NCBI GenBank assembly: GCA_015143295.1
Contig: CM026570.1
Coordinates: 26,357,250-26,421,249, forward strand
Length of the DNA: 64,000 nt
Reading direction: 5' to 3'
Source of the DNA: Tetracentron sinense
Taxonomy: Eukaryota; Streptophyta; Magnoliopsida; Trochodendrales; Trochodendraceae
Positions 1 through 10,844 of this stretch are shown piece by piece. The position numbers and the translations under genes are program-made. Under the pieces are notes generated by a model. It was not told the origin of the DNA. It saw nothing but the letters and a program-made list of their open reading frames with translations, and searched no databases. Each line of letters starts with the position of its first letter. The first letter of the stretch is position 1.

Positions 1-304
1 CTTTCAGGAAGTACTTGAAGGAACTAGGGAAAACGGTCAAGAACTTAGTTAGCTGTTGGGTTTTTTTGTAGAATTTTAACTAGTACTTTTAATTTGAGGT
101 AGAGTGTCATGTCAGTGAGATTTTATATGGATTCAGTTTTACGGTTATTTACTCTTGTTGGTTTAAACTTAATGCTTGAGATATGCATCTGTTAATGGTA
201 ATTTATTTAGATTAAATTCTATTACCTCGGGATTTGTTCCAGGTTCACGCCTTGGAATTTGCACAATTACGAGATGTATTATGTTTAGGTTTTGGGGTCT
301 GACA
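1..304 (+). mobile_element. Fossil LTR, 3' end only (chromovirus-like)
   Basis: The first 304 bases end in a ...GGGGTCTGACA terminus and carry a GGTTCACGCCTTG stretch that recurs near the 3' end of the solo LTR at 49638-51870. The left part lies outside the window. By analogy with that LTR the sense strand is plus. Unit sequence resumes directly after base 304, so this LTR sits inside the gag-like segment. Whether it is a solo LTR or the end of a longer element cannot be decided here. Confidence 0.6.
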
Positions 305-668
305 GTTAAAATCTATGGAGTAAAAAATTTTCGCATATTAAATTAATTTTTTATTCGGATTCCCCCTTCAGTCGTCTACCTCCCACTTCCTGTGATTTTC
401 TAATCTCGTGAATGGGAAGCCATTGAGTTTATCAGGGCAATGCCCAGTTGAGTTGGTTAGGGAATTTTATTCCAATGTCTACAACATTGACTATTAACAA
501 CGGACTTTCTAAGTCCAAGTTCGTGGTCAGATTATTGATGTTTCTCTTGACCTCATTTCTCGGTTGATTCGGACCCCGCTTGTTTCTAATGCCTATTTTC
601 CATACTTACATAGGGCCGATGCCGATCCCTATTTCCTTGATCTTGTTGCGTCATCCATGGTTGGGGTA
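305..668 (+). mobile_element. Degenerate gag-like 'plant transposon protein' segment, first part
   Basis: The plus strand reads ...CPVELVREFYSNVYNI... and then LISRLIRTPLVSNAYFPYL. This resembles the domain annotated in many plant proteomes as putative plant transposon protein, with its typical 'VREFYAN...VRG' start. It is a broken fossil, with several breaks. The segment is cut by the hAT-like insertion at 677-2682 and continues at 2691. Other copies lie at 19021-20208, 45965-46925 and 63610-64000. The family call is inferred from motif memory, not from a search. Confidence 0.55.
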
Positions 669-1312
669 GATAGAGTCATAGTTCAAAATATCGATACGTA
701 TCGGCCGATACGGGCCGATACGTACCGGATTTTCAGCCTACCGATACAGAGATACGCATGAAGGAAAAAAATGCTGCGTATCGGTGCGTATCGGTACCGA
801 TACGCACCGATACTCACCGATATGCACCAATACGCTGTGATACGCAGCTGTTTTACAAAATTTTTGTTTTAAAGCATCGACCGATGGTGTTCAAGGGAGA
901 GATTTAAAAAAAAAAACGAGGAGAGCTATTAAAAAATGACTGATACAGATTAAAAGGATATACATTTTTAGTAGAGAATGAGACATACCTGTGGGCCTAT
1001 GGGAGATCGTCAATTGCCGTCGCCGTGGGCTTTCATCCATTGCCGGCGTTAATCGCAGAGGGTTCGATTTCCCTCTTCCGTTGCCGTTCTCCCCACTCCC
1101 TCTTTGCCCCTTTCCTTTCAAATGCCAAAACAGTGAGAGATTGGGGTTGTGTATTGTGCAAGTTTCATCTCTTATGCACGTGACAAATGATATTTGCTTA
1201 ATGGGGAAGTGCTAGCCTCACTCAGTCGTGCATACCTTTCCCTAAAATAGACTTTGGTCAACCCACAAAGTGTCTGTGTGGTTATTAGATTACCTCTTCA
1301 ACAAAAAAAACA

Positions 1313-1593
1313 GAGTTCAATCGCACCCCAAGTTCAATGCACCCCAGGCCAACATGCCCCTTTTAACTTTATTAACTGTGGTTAAAATTTACTAACCTTA
1401 TAGTTCAACAATCTAACTTTGGTTTGATCTAAAAATAATTTAAAAAATTAAACTCAGGGTTAAGAATTTTTCACTCTAAAGTTTTTTTTTTTTTTTAAAT
1501 CAAGCTTAGATTATTGAATCCTAAGGGTTAGTGAATCTTAACTACAGTTAGTAGGAGTTAAAAGGGACAGTCAATAAGTGCGATTGAAATCTC
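1313..1593. repeat. MITE-like inverted repeat nested in the hAT-like element
   Basis: The left side GAG-TTCAATCGCACCCC is mirrored by the right side, whose reverse complement begins GAGATTTCAATCGCAC. The inverted similarity continues for roughly 100 bases through CCCTTTTAAC..TTAACTGTGGTTAA and ATTCACTAACCCTTAGG. A degenerate partial copy follows at about 1600-1780, and related pieces lie at 31917-31990 and 34274-34512. No clear target duplication was identified. Confidence 0.6.
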
Positions 1594-1816
1594 CCAAGGT
1601 TATAAAAATAAATAAAATTAACCCTATTAAAAAAATCACACCCACATGCCAATGTGTCTCTTTTAACTCTTATTAACTGTGCTTAAGATTCACTAACCCT
1701 TGGGGTTCAACAATCTAACCTTGGTTTTTTTTAAAAAAAAAATTAACCCTGTTAACTTGTAATCACCTAAACGGCTAAACACCACTCAATAGATATGGAA
1801 GTCCTACTTGTTTATA

Positions 1817-1935
1817 TTTTTTTTTGTCGGTAAAAAGTAATTTCATTAAAAAATGAGGATTCACAAATAGTGAATCATAAAGAGCCCAAACAAACAGAGC
1901 ATAGACTAACAACTACCAAATAAAATTACAGTCAT
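1817..1935 (-). mobile_element. Short LINE 3'-tail fragment
   Basis: The T-rich stretch, TTTCATTAAAAAATGAGGAT and ATTCACAAATAGTGAATCA resemble, on the minus strand, the 3' end of the LINE at 18156-18862 (GATTCACA..TGTGAATC before an A-rich tail). It is flanked by near-identical CCTRCTTGTTTAYA stretches at 1803-1816 and 1936-1949, compatible with target duplications. A third similar stretch lies further downstream, so this could be chance. Confidence 0.45.
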
Positions 1936-2690
1936 CCTGCTTGTTTACATCAAAAATAAAAAATTAAAAAAATTGAACAATGGTCCTGCTTAATTACATA
2001 AAAAAATAAAAAATTATATTTACATCCACTTCATAGTCAAATAAAATTATAATCATCTTCGTTTGATCTTGATTTCGTTTGATCTTGATGCAGGGTCTTT
2101 GATTATTCAACAATTTCCTCATCTTCCCATATTGTTTAAGTCCTGAAAAAAAACATCGAGCTCGTCAATTGCAGATAGAAATAGGTTTGGAAACTAAATT
2201 GCTAAATTTCAATTAGTGAAATGTGTATTCATAAATTCTTTAGATATCTAAAACAATTAAAATGGATAATCATTGAAATATTAAGTGTAGATAACTTAAA
2301 TTTTCAACTCTAAGTTGATATATACTAATGATCATTAATTCTAGATTGTATTTCTTATACTTGGTTAACTAACTATTGTTTGTATTTTCATGCATATTTA
2401 TCAACGCGCACGCCTTTTTTAACTTATAACTTTTTTAACTCTCATATGTATGATTATAAATATAGTTGAAGGTCTTCATTTAGTTTGTTTTTAGATTATA
2501 TCTGTATTAAAAGAGGTTTTACGTAAGGTATCCAAGTTTTTCCTTGCGTATCCAAGCTTTTTTTAGCGTATCCTGAATTTTTACGCCGTATCCAACCGAT
2601 ACGGTACCGATACGCCGATACGTATCCTATTATGGGCTAACCGATACGGCGACCGATACCGATACCGATATTTTGAACCATGGATAGAGT

Positions 2691-3490
2691 TGAATTGTTT
2701 CCCACATTGCCCTCTGGGATCTTATTCTTGATTCTCGTTTGGTACACATGATCATGTGTGCTAATATCGAGCGCGATTGCCTCATGGGATCATGGAGAGG
2801 GAGCCGATTTGCCTGTCAGCACACATTGCTCAGTTGATGATGCTCTTGTTATGCACATTAGACATCATGAAGGTGCAATGCAAGATGGTAAGCCACATCC
2901 CCCTTTTATGTTGAACAATTACCATGTCCCGTAAGAAAACAATAGTTTTTGTTCGATTGCGCTAGTAATTTTATTTTAGTTTCTATGATGGTTTGTTGAG
3001 ACCGAAGGTTTTTTACAATTGTTGTTACATTTGAATGTTCAAGATTTCAAATTTAGTCTGTAGGTTTAATCTAAGGACCAAATACTGTTGGCTGGGGTGA
3101 AATTTACCATGTCTCCGAATAATACGCAAAAATCTCAAAATGCAAACTCGAGTACACCACATAAATCACAGAATCTGGACCTCAAACTTGGGCTCTCAAA
3201 GAAGCGAGGTTATCATCGTATTTGAGGCTCTTCTGCATTCGGTCTCTTGTGCGTGTTCCAACCAAAACTCAACTTTGAATTTGGATTTGCAGCCATGAAA
3301 TTTTCAGCTTGCACTCATTAGCTATTACACTCAAATACTTAACATGACACATTAGCGCACTCATGGTGATGGATTCCAATTTGTATTTAAGGTTTTGAAT
3401 CATCTCTTATGTATAACTTTTATGTGAGCTGATCTCTTTGGGCTTGGGTTTGGAGTCTATTCCATTCTATTTGTTCTTTTTCCCTTATGG
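2691..3490 (+). mobile_element. Degenerate gag-like segment, second part
   Basis: This continues the segment of 305-668 after the hAT-like insertion. The plus strand contains VHMIMCANIE and a following stretch like the family's typical '..MCANI.PT.H.S' region. Beyond about 2930 it becomes non-coding-like AT-rich sequence shared with 19600-20208, 45965-46570 and 63610-64000. It is broken, and no working product is expected. Confidence 0.5.
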
Positions 3491-3604
3491 TTCTTAGCAC
3501 AATACAAATGTATCTGTATCCATATTGCTTATAATAGTGTTTTATGGCATGCTCACACATGAAAAGAATGTGCATCTGTTAGAATGCGATCCACTTAAAT
3601 TGTT

Positions 3605-4315
3605 TGAACATGTAGAACAAACACTTGTGACTTGACATGAATATTTCTTGTTTCACTTAAAGCATGCTTTGACTTGTTATTTAATATAGAGAGTGGCACC
3701 ACATTTCTTTTGTATAATTTATCAACTATATACTGCTCAAGTCTGGTTGAATATTACCATATGATACTTCACCTCATATTTCTCTCATTCTATAGTGTGC
3801 GACTAAAGTTGCTTCTTGCACCAAAAGTGTTTCTTGAGAATGTGATTGAAACTTACTTTATTGTGACTTGAGTTTAATACTTATTCCTTTTAGTTGAGCT
3901 GTGACTAACTAATTCAGAAAATGAGTCATAATTGTAGCAACATCTACTCTATATAATATTAAGAAAACATAAGTAGGCTTATGATGCATGTAGAACAAAC
4001 ACTTGTGGCTTGACATGAATATTTCTTGTTTAACTTAAAGCATGCTTTGACTTGTTATTGAATATAGAAATTGGAAAACGACGAAAAAAATATTTATCAT
4101 ATATAGTGTGCGACTTAAGTTACTTCTTGCACCTAAAGTGTTTCTTGAGAATGTTATTGAAACTTATTTTATTGTGGCTTGAGTTCAATATTTATTCTTT
4201 TTAGTTGAGCTGTGAATAACTAATTCAGAAAATGAGTAATAATTGATGAAACACATCTACTCTACATTGATACTAAGAAAACATAAATAGGGTTATGATG
4301 CCAAAATAATCAACC
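3605..4315. repeat. Two direct copies of a ~350-bp repeat upstream of the LRR copy
   Basis: Two copies start at TGTAGAACAAACACTTGTG (about 3610 and 3990). Each runs through AGCATGCTTTGACTTGTTAT, TTAGTTGAGCTGTGA and CTAAGAAAACATA. The same repeat precedes other LRR copies at 9728-10290, 61560-61880 and 62890-63530. The region from 4315 to 4850 has no gene. It is AT-rich and is shared base for base with about 10310-10845, so it is probably the captured 5' flank of the LRR gene. Confidence 0.8.
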
Positions 4316-4854
4316 TCTAATTCTTCGGTTAATTCATTACCTGTAATTCATTACTTCATTATAGATTGTTTATTATTGACCATCTTTACCAATATTTTAT
4401 TTTGATTGAACTAATATATATGATTGTGCTATTTTTATTTTGATATCATTGAATTTCACCTCTCGGTGACTACGGTAGGTCCATCCTTGAAATTGAGTTT
4501 GAACAATGAGAATTCACAAATATCGTGTAAAAGATTGCCAATTACTAAAAGAAAAACAGATTTGATTTAATTTGGTTATGTTTAGAAATGGGTATCCAAA
4601 TACTATTCATATTTGCTTTTTTTTTTTAATCTTTCTGATGTCTTGTTATCCATATTTCAAATTTATGATTTTTTTTGTTCAGAAACATGCTTAACTTAAA
4701 CACTTGTTTGGATGAATATGACACATAGACATGATGTAGGCAAAACTAAAACTTTTTTTGCCAACTTAGAAAATATTTTAAGCAATAAAACCTTAATTCT
4801 ACCTTAAAACACTATTTTCTAGTTTCTTCCTATCTTCATCACTTCTTCGTTAGT

Positions 4855-5500
4855 GAGGAAGAAGCATTCCGATCATCATGTTCCATTACGCTTTGGTTCC
4901 TTGTCTTAGTACTACTTGGCTTTCTCCTAAAGTTTCTCCAACGCTCTCAACCAACACCGAAGGTACGATCCAACTGATTTGTATTCTCTTATTCTTTTTT
5001 CTTCTCTAGGTTTTTAAATTTCTTTCATCATCTTATTTCATCTCGTCTCTTTTTTTTTTTTTCATCTTTTTAATTTCAGGAAATGCTCTCCATGGTCTGA
5101 TATTATAATAGATTTGAAAACTCTTTCAAACTTGATGGTATAGTCGTTTGAACAACAATCTGACAGGATGCATTCCTAAAGAGTTCACCTCCCTCTCCAA
5201 CCTCAAAGTTTTGTAAGTTAAAAAATCCCCACATTCATATTTGATTTCAACTATGTAGTTATTTGGTTCCGATTTTTATATGAGTGAGTTTTGACTCTTA
5301 AATTTTATAGTGATGTTTTTGACAATGATCACTGAGGAACGATTGCAATTGATCCTTGTAACAATAGATGATAAGCTTTGCAAAAGCGGGAATACAAGCG
5401 ACACTGAAAGCTTGAACATCAATATTAGGAAGATGGAAGCTTTGTTCTGGTTGTCAGAGGTCTTTGCTCGAAGTCATTTGGAACTTCAAGTGTGTTAAAG
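4855..5500 (+). pseudogene. Short LRR-MCM6 chimeric pseudogene, copy L1
   Basis: Exon 1 codes for a signal-peptide-like stretch ending ..LSTNTEG before a GT splice site (about 4965). An AG-led second exon starts GNALHG, as in small plant LRR proteins (..NSEGDALYALR). The LRR core is missing. A later exon reads GCIPKEFTSLSNLKVL and is followed by DVFDND, matching the family's last repeat and C-terminal cap. The copy ends at about 5430-5495 with EALFWLSEVFARSHLEL, which matches the MCM6 stretch QLEALIRLSEAIARSHLE. There are several stops and no continuous frame. Copies of the same type lie at 43735-44735 and 59990-61030. Function is presumed lost. Confidence 0.75.
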
Positions 5501-6247
5501 CTCAGAACATATCTTACCCTTTTTTACACGATCTATCCACATTGTTTGCTTATGTGGACATTATTTGTTTTTTTATCTGATATGGGATACTTATTCTTTT
5601 CTTATATTTGGTAAAATGAAATTGAATACTTGAAATTCAACAAATCCCTTGAACATGCTGGTATAGAAGTTGAGAAATATAATAATTATATAATATACAC
5701 ATCCGCATTTGATCTGAAAGCATGGAACATCCTGTAATTCATCACTTCATCAAAGATTCTTTATTACTCACTTTTTTTGTTGGTCTTCTATTTTAATTGA
5801 ACTAAATTATATGATTGTCATATTTTTGTGGATGACATTAAATTTCACCTCTTGGTGACTACGATAGATCCATCCTTGAAATAGAGTTTGATCGCAGTTA
5901 GAAGAATTCAGAAATGTGGTGTAAAAGAATGCTAATTATCAAAAGGAAAAAATATTTGCTTTGATTTAATTTGATTTATGTTTAGAATTTGACAACAAAA
6001 TGCTATTCATATTTGGTTGCTTTTTTTGCTTTCATCTTATTGATATTGTGTTATCCATGTTTCGAATTTATGTTTTTTTTATTATTTAGGAATTTATGTT
6101 TTTTTATTATTTAGAAACATGCATAACTAATACTTGCTTGGATGAATATGACACATGGACATGATTTAGGCAAAACTAAAACTTTGGTTGCCCACTTAGA
6201 AACATATTTTAAGCAATAATACCTTTATTCTACCTTATAACACTATT
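5501..6247. other. AT-rich spacer between LRR copies
   Basis: No gene is visible. The stretch is a diverged version of the 5' flank at 4320-4850: it shares TTTCACCTC.TGGTGACTACG.TAGATCCATCCTTGAAA and the AACATGC..AACT..ACTTG...GGATGAATATGACACATG run. This indicates that short and full LRR copies arose by an ancient tandem duplication that included the promoter side. Its mirror lies at 43000-43730 and 59262-59985. Confidence 0.65.
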
Positions 6248-8175
6248 TTCTAGTTTTTTGTATCTTCATCACTTCTTCCTTAGTGAGGAAGAAGCATTCC
6301 AATCACCATCTTCAACGACGCTTTGGTTCCTTGTCTCAGTACTTCTTGGCTTTCTCTTAAAAGTTTCTCCAACGCTCTCAACAAACTCCGAAGGTATGAT
6401 CCAACTTTCACCAATTTCTGTTCTCTTATTCTTCTTTCTTTTCTAGGGTTTTTAGATTTCTTTCATTATCACATCTCATATTATCTCATTTTTTTTTCGT
6501 CTTCTTAATTCGAGGAAATACTCTTCATGCTTTGGGAAGCAGTCTCTCTGATCCCACCAATGTTCTCCAGAGCTAGGACCCTATTTTGGTTAATCCCTGC
6601 ACCTGGTTTCATGTCACCTAAGAGACAAATAATCAAGGTATTCGTCTATAATACGACCCGAATTTTCGGAAGAAATCTTGAGGTCGGGATGACCTTTAAT
6701 TAGCAATAGTAAAAGTGAAGATTAATATTTAATTATATTAGGGTATCACTTTCCCTAATCGGAATCTGTAAAACCTCGGGAAAGAGTTTGGGTTTAACCA
6801 TGGGATCTGGTTATGGGATTTGGTGCTCGATAATTACTAGTGCAACCAGGAGGTAGCCACCAGGTATTCTCGTACTACGTGTCGATCGGATTTACTGGGT
6901 TTTGAGTACCGATTGTACGTTAGCTATGCAAATCGATGCATAATGGAACCAGCATGACGGGTAATCGTTCAGATAGCAGACTGACACGCAGTACGAGAAT
7001 ACCGGGTGGGTGTACCTTCTGGTTTCACCGGTAATTATCGTATACCGAATCCGATAACCAGAACCCGCGGTTAAACCCAAACAGTTTCCTAAGCTTTTAC
7101 GGATTCCGATTAGGGAAAGTGATACCCTAATATAATTAAATATTAATTTTCACGTTAATTATTGTTAATTAAAGGTCATCCTGGCCTCAATATTTCTTCC
7201 GAATATCCGGTTCGTTACCAAATCTTTTCGCTTCAAATTCTCTCTTTTTAACTGAATCATCTCGCCTACATACATTTTCTTTGTTTTTTATCTGTTTCTT
7301 TTATTTGTAGGGATTTGGGCAAGTCTAAATATTTTCGGGACTTTGGGATCGGAGCTCGGTGAACTCCAACATCTTCAGTACGTGTAATTCCATCTCGCTT
7401 GAACTAATTTCAGAAAATGATTTCGTTTTTTTCCTGAATTTCTTTGTCTCCACCTTGGATAAGTTAAAGCTCGTTTTTTTTTGGTAATTATCTTTTTTTT
7501 TTAAATTGTTTGTTTGAGTAATTGTGGGTATGTTGCTTGATCGGTTGTACGGAGCTTTATAGGAACAATATTAGAGGGAGAATCCCTTAGGAATTTGGAA
7601 ATTTGAAGAACCATCTTAGTAAGGATTTATATTGGAACATATTTGAATGAGTAATTCCAAAGTTTTACCAAGTTGAAGTCACTTAAATTTCTGTAAGCAT
7701 ATCTTTTTAATTATTTGGTGATCACCAGTCATGAGTTTTTGAATTTTGCAATACAATGTTAATATTAAAGATTGTCCAATATGCTTACACACTTGAAAAC
7801 TCTTTCAAACTTGATGATACAGTCATCTGATCAACAACAAGCTAACAAGATCCATTCCTAAAGAGTTCACCACCCTCTCCAACCTCAAAGTTTTGTAAGT
7901 TGAAAAATCCCCTTTGATATTTGATTTCAACTATGTAGGCATTTTGTTTAGATTTTATATAAGTGGGTCTTGACTATTGAATGTTACAGCGATGCTTCTA
8001 ACAATGATCTATGCGAAACGATTCCAATTGATCCAAGGAACAACAAATGATAAGCATTACAAAAGCGGGAATACAAGCAACACTAAATGCTTGAACATGA
8101 ATTTTAGCTGCTGCAAACCCAATGTAGGGTCGTTATGACAAGTGAAAATCACTCGAGGTGAGAAGATATTATAAA
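6248..8175 (+). pseudogene. Full-length LRR protein pseudogene with introns, copy L2
   Basis: This resembles a small secreted plant LRR protein of the SERK-ectodomain-like type (about 218 residues, Arabidopsis At5g21090 kind). Exon 1 (6258-6393) ends LSTNSEG before GTATGAT. Exon 2 (about 6514-6640) reads [20 protein letters not shown] and then NPCTWFHVT, the family's N-cap. Later exons carry LGSELGELQHLQ (7330-7380), [12 protein letters not shown] and FGNLKN (7552-7620), SIPKEFTTLSNLKVL (about 7850-7895) and SNNDLCETIPID (about 7990). Intron boundaries (GTAAG.., TTACAG) are kept, so the copy was made at DNA level and not from mRNA. It has multiple stops and a foldback element splits it after exon 2. 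Broken. Confidence 0.8.
6650..7218. mobile_element. Foldback/long-TIR MITE, 569 bp, in LRR copy L2
   Basis: The left end AATACGACCCGAATTTTCGG mirrors the right end, whose reverse complement starts GTAACGAACCGGATATTCGG. Inverted similarity continues for more than 200 bases on each side (GAAATCTTGAGG, TTAGGGTATCACTTTCCCTA, CGTAGTACGAGAATACC), leaving a short loop. The same element lies at the same exon position in copies at 42030-42594 and 58299-58866, and is absent from copy L3 (after 11192). It encodes nothing convincing. Superfamily is undecided because no clear target duplication could be read. Confidence 0.8.
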
Positions 8176-8279
8176 CTTCTTGCCTTGTTTTCTCCTAAAC
8201 TTGTAACTAATGTCAATCATGCATGATATGATGGTTCGAGTATTCGATATTAATATATCATCTACAGTGAATCTAGGCT

Positions 8280-8705
8280 GTGAAAGCATGGAACAATGTG
8301 TCCCTTCCTGCTGCTATCCTTTCAAGGTTTGATGTGGTGTATGTTATGATTGGTGATCTAGACGATCAAACGGATTACCACATTGCTCACCACATCGTAG
8401 GAGTTAATAAAAAGCCTTAAGATGCACTTGCTCCTGCATTCACTACTGTGCTACTAAAGTGTTATATCGTATTTGCGAAGTCTTTGAAACCCAAGGTTTG
8501 TCTACTCTTCCTTGAAATAGGAGCTGATATTCTTTTGTTGGAAAATCCATTTGTTGTGACCCTCACCTCTAGGAAACTTTTGGTGGATTCTTATTTTCCT
8601 CTTCGAAGAGGTGATATAGCTCCTGGGAGTAGTTAGGCAGCTGGAAACTTTGATCAGGCTGTCAGAGGCCTTTGCTCGAAGTCATTTGGAACTTTAGGTG
8701 TGCTA
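8280..8705 (+). pseudogene. MCM6 helicase exon fragments, copy L2
   Basis: MCM6 is a subunit of the MCM2-7 replicative DNA helicase. The plus strand reads [20 protein letters not shown], which includes the SRF arginine-finger motif, then [17 protein letters not shown] and APAFTT...FAKSLKPK up to a GT splice site (about 8492). After an intron it reads [20 protein letters not shown] (about 8568-8630). The piece QLETLIRLSEAFARSHLEL follows in another frame at about 8637-8700. An in-frame stop follows VNKKP, and the link between the last two pieces is lost. The fragment directly follows the LRR copy on the same strand in every full unit, so the two were carried together. Confidence 0.85.
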
Positions 8706-9079
8706 AACCTCACTACATATCTTACCATGTTTTACATGATCTATCCATATTGTTTATTTATTGAGACACTATTTGTTTTTTTTATCTGATAATTGATATG
8801 GAATACTTATTCTTTTCTTATATTCAGTCGAATGAAATTGAATACTTGAAATTCAAGAAACCCCTTGAACATGTCGGTTTAGAAGTTGAGTTCATATAAT
8901 ACACAGATCTGAAAAGCATGGAACATGCTGGTTTAGACTTATTGATATACATGCCTATTTGATCTTCTCATTTATTTTTGTTTTGTTCTTTTGGTGAACC
9001 TTAATTTGATGTATATCACCTTGTTTGCCGCACTGAAAAGTGATCTCTAGTCCAATTATTGAGCGAGCCCTTATTTTAT
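8706..9079. other. 3' flank of the LRR-MCM6 copy
   Basis: No gene is seen. This AT-rich stretch (TTTACATGATCTATCCATATTG, GAATACTTGAAATTCAAGAAA, CTTGAACATG) is shared with 12762-12941, 40730-41060 and 56410-56780, and marks the constant 3' flank of the captured MCM6 part. Confidence 0.6.
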
Positions 9080-9727
9080 TCGCCATGTAGGCAGCATCAA
9101 ATGTTTTTTCAATGTATGTTATGTTGCAGAATGGGGGATACTTGCTAGTGAATGCAGTTTCTACATGGGGTCAAGCATGAATTCCGTTTTTACATGGGGT
9201 CAAGGAAGCAAAACTTCTTGATGTAATTCCATAAGCAGCCCAACCAATAAGGAGGAGACCTCCCTTTTTTTTGGTCTCCTCCCCCCCTCTCTCTCTCAAG
9301 GTCTATAAATAGGGAAAGTTCCCTTACCTCAATCCCAAGTTCACACCCCCCCCCCCTCCCCCCAACAACCGTTGGAAGTTCATACTCACCCAAGCCCCTA
9401 AAGCCTCAACCCTTCTCTCACGGTTAAGCCAAACACCCTAAGAGTTCATTCAACCCTTACTCTCTCATTCTATATCTCACTTCCCTTAACCAAACCCACG
9501 ACACTTAGCAATCTCCCTTCCTCTCGGTTTGCACCTAAGCCAAACACCCACTTCAATGAGGAAGAGCATGAATCTCCACTTCATCGAGCCCCTAGGACTA
9601 TGAGTGAGAGGCCTCTAAAGCCTCGAAGGGCAAAGCCACTTCTTCCAAGGGTAAAGCCCTTTCATATTCTAGGGCACAACTTAGGCATGCCCCTCCTAGT
9701 CATCCAATTCCCAGATTCCATAATGCT
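9080..9727 (+). mobile_element. Degenerate gag-like segment, amino-terminal side, copy 1
   Basis: The segment matches the reverse complement of 40110-40690 and of 53200-53588 plus 56148-56360. In the best copy (minus strand, 53133-53321) the frame starts MSKRPSKASNGKATSSKGKA and continues RFQNDASEGAYNRFMSRL, like the N-terminus of plant gag-like transposon proteins. CT- and C-rich runs at about 9280-9360 lie upstream. The segment stops abruptly at 9727, where it is joined to LRR 5' flank. Broken fossil. Confidence 0.5.
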
Positions 9728-10844
9728 TAAGTCTGGTTGAATATTACCATATGATACTTCACCTTATATTTCTCTCATTCTATAGTGTGCGACTTAAGTT
9801 GCTTCTTGCACATAAAGTGTTTCTTGAGAATGTGATTGAAACTTACTTTATTGTGACTTGAGTTTAATATTTATTCTTTTTAGTTGAGCTGTGACTACCT
9901 TGTTTAGAAAATGAGTCATAATTGATGCAACATCTACTCTTCATTGATATTAAGAAAACATACGTAGGGTTATGATACATGTAGAACAAACACTTGTGAC
10001 TTGACATGAATATTTCTTGTTTAACTTAAAGCATGCTTTGACTTGTTATTTAAATAGAAATTGGAAAACGAAGAAAAAAATATTTATGATATATAGTGTG
10101 CGACTTAAGTTACTACTTGCACCTAAAGTGTTTCTTGAGAATGTTATTGAAACTTTCTTTATTGTGGCTTGAGTTCGATATTTATTCTTTTTAGTTGAGC
10201 TGTGACTAACTAATTCAGAAAATGAGTAATAATTGATGAAACATCTACTCTACATTGATACTAAGAAAACATATGTAGGATTATGATGCCAAAATAATCA
10301 ACCTCTAATTCTTCGGTTAATTCAATACCTGTAATTCATTACTTCATTATAGATTTTTTAGAATTCACCATCTTTACCGATATTTTATTTTGATTGAACT
10401 AATATATATGATTGTCATATTTTTATTTTGATATCATTGAGTTTCACCTCACGGTGACTACAGTAGATCCATGCTTGAAAAAGAGTTTGAACCGTTAGCA
10501 TTCACAAATATCGTGTAAAAGAATGCCAATTACTAAAAGAAAAACAGATTTGATTTAATTTGACTTATGTTTAGAAATGGGTTTCAAAATACTATTAATA
10601 TTTGCTTCCTTTTTTTTTTTGTTTTAATCTTACTGATGTCATGTAATCCATATTTCAAATTTATGATTTTTTTGTTTAGAAACATGCTTAACTTAAACAT
10701 TTGTTTGGATGAATATGACACATAGACATGATGTAGGCAAAACTAAAACTTTGTTTGCCAACTTAGAAAATATTTTAAGCAATAAAACCTTAATTCTAAA
10801 TTAAAACACTATTTTCTAGTTTCTTCCTATCTTCATGACTTCTT
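9728..10844. repeat. 5' flank of LRR copy L3, duplicate of 3738-4855
   Basis: This 1.1 kb stretch is the same sequence and length as 3738-4855, from AAGTCTGGTTGAATATTACC to the GAGGAAGAAGCATTC run of exon 1. It is therefore the short-copy flank. No independent gene is present. The left junction at 9727/9728 lies inside the gag-like segment, so it is a rearrangement breakpoint. Confidence 0.8.

Larger units (their letters stand above)
677..2682. mobile_element. Non-autonomous hAT-like DNA transposon, 2.0 kb, with 8-bp target duplication
   Basis: The left end is CATAGTTCAAAATATCG. The right end, reverse-complemented, is CATGGTTCAAAATATCG, so the termini are imperfect inverted repeats. GATAGAGT occurs at 669-676 and again at 2683-2690, an 8-bp target duplication as expected of hAT elements. 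The related segment at 19361-19380 reads straight through and lacks the insert, so it serves as an empty site. Both ends are packed with GATACG/CGTATC repeats, probably subterminal transposase-binding sites. No transposase frame is visible. The interior holds a MITE-like inverted repeat (1313-1593) and a short LINE tail (1817-1935). Confidence 0.85.

Noticed and set aside
6248-8175. Live LRR receptor kinase or secreted LRR gene
   Set aside because: Multiple stops, a foldback insertion and no kinase or transmembrane region; all copies are broken.
9280-9365. CT- and C-rich runs as a core promoter
   Set aside because: The runs are variable simple repeats shared by all copies of a broken gag-like segment, and no downstream intact frame exists.
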